From: Rhodospirillaceae bacterium | GTDB lineage: Bacteria; Pseudomonadota; Alphaproteobacteria; Rhodospirillales_A; Casp-alpha2 | NCBI GenBank assembly: GCA_003488105.1 | Contig: DNMS01000262.1 | Location: 4,390 to 14,256, forward strand | Direction: 5' to 3' | Length of the DNA: 9,867 nucleotides | In this document: positions 7,805 through 9,867 of the stretch, one piece after another | Layout: each line of letters begins with the position of its first letter | How positions within the stretch are numbered: the first letter of the stretch is position 1 | Translations under genes and position numbers: made by a program | The notes under the pieces: generated by a model | What the model was told of the DNA's origin: nothing | Database searches by the model: none | The model's input: only the letters and a program-made list of their open reading frames with translations

Positions 7805-8827
7805 TTAACCGGCGACCGGGGTGGGAACCCAGCCGAAGGCCAGCAACACACCGGCCACGGCCGCGACGGCGAACAACGAGATCGGCAGGAACACTTTCCA
7901 GCCGAGGCGCATCAACTGGTCGTAGCGATAGCGCGGGAAGGTCGCGCGCACCCAGATGAAGATGAACAGACAGAACGCGATCTTGGCCGCGAACCAGATC
8001 GGCCCGGGAATCCAGGTCAGCGGTTCGATCGACAGCGGCGGCAGCCAGCCGCCCAGGAACAGGATCGTCGTCATCGCCGACATCAGGATCATGTTGGCGT
8101 ATTCACCCAGGAAGAACAGGGCGAAGGCCATGCCCGAATATTCAACGTTGTAGCCGGCGACCAATTCGGCCTCGGCCTCCGGCAGATCGAAGGGATGGCG
8201 GTTGGTTTCGGCCAGGGTCGAGATGAAGAACACCACGGCCATGGGGAACAGCGGAATGACGAACCACAGGTCGCGCTGGGCCTCGACGATCGCCGACAGG
8301 TTCAGCGAACCGACGCAGAGCAGCACGGTAATGATGACGAAGCCCATGGAGACTTCGTAGGACACCATCTGCGCGGCAGAACGAAGCGCGCCTAAGAAGG
8401 CGTAGCGCGAGTTGGAGGCCCAACCGGCCATCAGGATGCCGTAGACACCAAGCGACGAGATCGCGAACAGATACAGAATGCCGACGTTGATATCGGCCAG
8501 AACCAAGCCCTCGCCGAAGGGGATAACGGCCCAGGCCATGAGCGCGAGCGCGAAGGTCACGCAGGGCGCCAGGATGAACACCCCCGGATTGGCGCCCGAC
8601 GGGATGATCATTTCCTTGAGGAACAGCTTGGCGCCGTCGGCCAAAGGCTGGAACAGGCCGAAGGGACCGACCACGTTCGGGCCCTTGCGCAGTTGCATGG
8701 CACCGATGACCTTGCGCTCGAACAGGGTCAGATAGGCGACCGAAAGCAGAATCGGCACCACGATCACAAGGATTTTCAGGACGATCCAGACCGTCGGCCA
8801 GATCCAGCTGTTCCAGGCCTCAACCAT
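7805..8827 (-). CDS. nuoH: NADH-quinone oxidoreductase subunit H
   Basis: ND1-like membrane subunit that closes the quinone-binding chamber and links the peripheral arm to the pumping arm of complex I. It has 340 residues with about eight hydrophobic helices, the family norm. Signature regions are [21 protein letters not shown] (37-57) continuing to [13 protein letters not shown] (60-72), the acidic loop [27 protein letters not shown] (206-232) that contributes the glutamates near the quinone site, and [19 protein letters not shown] (297-315). The frame is open upstream to 8896, but the ATG at 8827 gives the expected short N-terminus (MVEAWNSW) and reduces the overlap with nuoG to 8 nt; GGGAAG lies about 10 nt before it. 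It ends with TAA at 7805-7807. Confidence 0.97.
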   Translation of the reverse strand: MVEAWNSWIWPTVWIVLKILVIVVPILLSVAYLTLFERKVIGAMQLRKGPNVVGPFGLFQPLADGAKLFLKEMIIPSGANPGVFILAPCVTFALALMAWAVIPFGEGLVLADINVGILYLFAISSLGVYGILMAGWASNSRYAFLGALRSAAQMVSYEVSMGFVIITVLLCVGSLNLSAIVEAQRDLWFVIPLFPMAVVFFISTLAETNRHPFDLPEAEAELVAGYNVEYSGMAFALFFLGEYANMILMSAMTTILFLGGWLPPLSIEPLTWIPGPIWFAAKIAFCLFIFIWVRATFPRYRYDQLMRLGWKVFLPISLFAVAAVAGVLLAFGWVPTPVAG

Positions 8828-9867
8828 CGGTGCCGGTCTTCCCTTCCCCGCCGCCGAGAATTTCGTCCGTGCATTCAGCCATGGTGGCGGACGCACGGCT
8901 GATCGGATCGGTCATGTAGAAATTGGCGATCGGATAAGTGAACGCGCCGGACACTTCGCCGGTCGTCCCGAACTCTCCCCAGGACGCGGCCTGGATGTCG
9001 TCGATGCCTTGGAACACGGGGTTGGCCTTGACCAGGCCCCGGCGCACATCGGCCAGGGTCGTGTAAGGCAGCGTGGCATTCAGGGCGTCCGACAGGGCGC
9101 GGATGATCTTCCAATCCTCGCGGGCATCGCCCGGCGGATAGACAGCCAGCTGGCCGCGCTGCACGCGCCCTTCCAGGTTCACGTAGGTCGCGTCTTTTTC
9201 CGTATAGGCCGCCCCCGGCAGGATCACGTCGGCGACATGAGCACCCGCGTCGCCGTGGTGGCCTTGATAGATAACGAAGGGCTTATCCAGGTCCTTGGTG
9301 TCGATCTCGTCGGCACCCAGAAGATAGATAACCTTGATGTCGCCGGTCGCCGCGCCATCCAGGATGCGGCCCGTGTCCATGCCGCCGTCGCCGGGCACGA
9401 AGCCCAGGTCCAGGCCGCCGACGCGGGACGCCGCGCGCTGCAACACGTTGAAACCGTTCCAGTCCGCCGTCACCGCCCCGGCCGTTTCCGCGACCTGGCG
9501 CGCCAGGCCCAGCACCGCCGCGCCATCGGGGCGCGCCACGGCGCCCGAACCGACGATGATCATGGGCCGTTCGGCCGTCTTCAGGATTTCGGCAAAGGGA
9601 TGGCTGCCGGCGGCGATCTGCGACAGAACGTCGGGTCCCTCGCCCAGCCAGTCCACGGGATAACTCAAATCCACGGCCGGACCGACGGCGGCGATGGGGA
9701 ACTTGCCCATCAGATACCGCTTGCGGATGCGGGCGTTGAGCACGGGCGCTTCCCAGCGCGGGTTGGCGCCCACGATCAACAACGCGTCCGCGTCCTCGAT
9801 CCCGGCGATGGTTGAATTGAAGATGTAGGACGCGCGCACGCCCGGATCGACCTTCGATCCGTCCTGG
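8820..9867 (-). CDS. nuoG: NADH-quinone oxidoreductase subunit G, 3' part (runs off the right edge)
   Basis: Large 75-kDa-type iron-sulphur subunit of the peripheral arm. The visible 348 residues are the C-terminal half of a protein usually about 690 residues long. The N-terminal ferredoxin-like part with clusters N1b, N4 and N5 lies beyond position 9867. What is seen is the molybdopterin-oxidoreductase-like domain, which in complex I has lost its cofactor: [39 protein letters not shown] (12-50 of the fragment), the [22 protein letters not shown] motif (215-236), and the family C-terminal domain with [22 protein letters not shown] (311-332). The TGA at 8820-8822 overlaps the nuoH start region by 8 nt, which suggests coupled translation. 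The open frame continues to the window edge without a start, and no frameshift is visible. Confidence 0.97.
   Translation of the reverse strand, partial: QDGSKVDPGVRASYIFNSTIAGIEDADALLIVGANPRWEAPVLNARIRKRYLMGKFPIAAVGPAVDLSYPVDWLGEGPDVLSQIAAGSHPFAEILKTAERPMIIVGSGAVARPDGAAVLGLARQVAETAGAVTADWNGFNVLQRAASRVGGLDLGFVPGDGGMDTGRILDGAATGDIKVIYLLGADEIDTKDLDKPFVIYQGHHGDAGAHVADVILPGAAYTEKDATYVNLEGRVQRGQLAVYPPGDAREDWKIIRALSDALNATLPYTTLADVRRGLVKANPVFQGIDDIQAASWGEFGTTGEVSGAFTYPIANFYMTDPISRASATMAECTDEILGGGEGKTGTDG

Noticed and set aside
8820..8827. nuoG/nuoH 8-nt overlap considered as unusual
   Set aside because: Short start-stop overlaps are common in bacterial operons and both proteins have normal ends.
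8828..8896. Upstream in-frame extension of nuoH to 8896
   Set aside because: The added residues overlap the nuoG C-terminus in another frame and do not resemble NuoH; the ATG at 8827 gives the normal start.

Overview
The window is a stretch of a GC-rich alphaproteobacterial chromosome. Gene content, gene order and protein style fit a Rhodospirillales-like lineage, but the exact taxon cannot be fixed from this sequence alone. All real genes lie on the minus strand and are read from the right end to the left end. They are densely packed, with gaps of 2-17 nt or small overlaps and a single larger gap of 119 nt, so most or all are probably co-transcribed.

Right to centre (9867 down to 1295) is the distal half of the nuo operon for the proton-pumping NADH:quinone oxidoreductase (respiratory complex I), in the order nuoG (3' part only), nuoH, nuoI, nuoJ, nuoK, nuoL, nuoM, nuoN. 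NuoG and NuoI carry domains of the electron-transfer arm. NuoH closes the quinone chamber and joins the arm to the membrane. NuoJ and NuoK form the first part of the membrane arm, and the antiporter-like subunits NuoN, NuoM and NuoL are the proton pumps. The key membrane Glu and Lys residues and both 4Fe-4S cysteine motifs of NuoI are present and every reading frame is intact, so the complex looks functional.

The left part (1291 to 1) holds birA, a biotin-protein ligase without a DNA-binding domain, and the 5' part of coaX, a type III pantothenate kinase that runs off the left edge. Both are cofactor genes (biotin attachment and the first step of coenzyme A synthesis). This nuoN-birA-coaX linkage is a familiar arrangement in Alphaproteobacteria, and nothing suggests a recent insertion.

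The locus is mostly ordinary and conserved. The one stretch the standard genes do not explain is the nuoI-nuoJ gap (7180-7298). It holds a possible 22-codon ORF with its own Shine-Dalgarno sequence, whose stop overlaps the nuoJ start, and a perfect 9-bp inverted repeat that could fold over that ORF's start. No tRNA, rRNA, mobile element, CRISPR array or convincing terminator was seen, and no previously undescribed system is evident.
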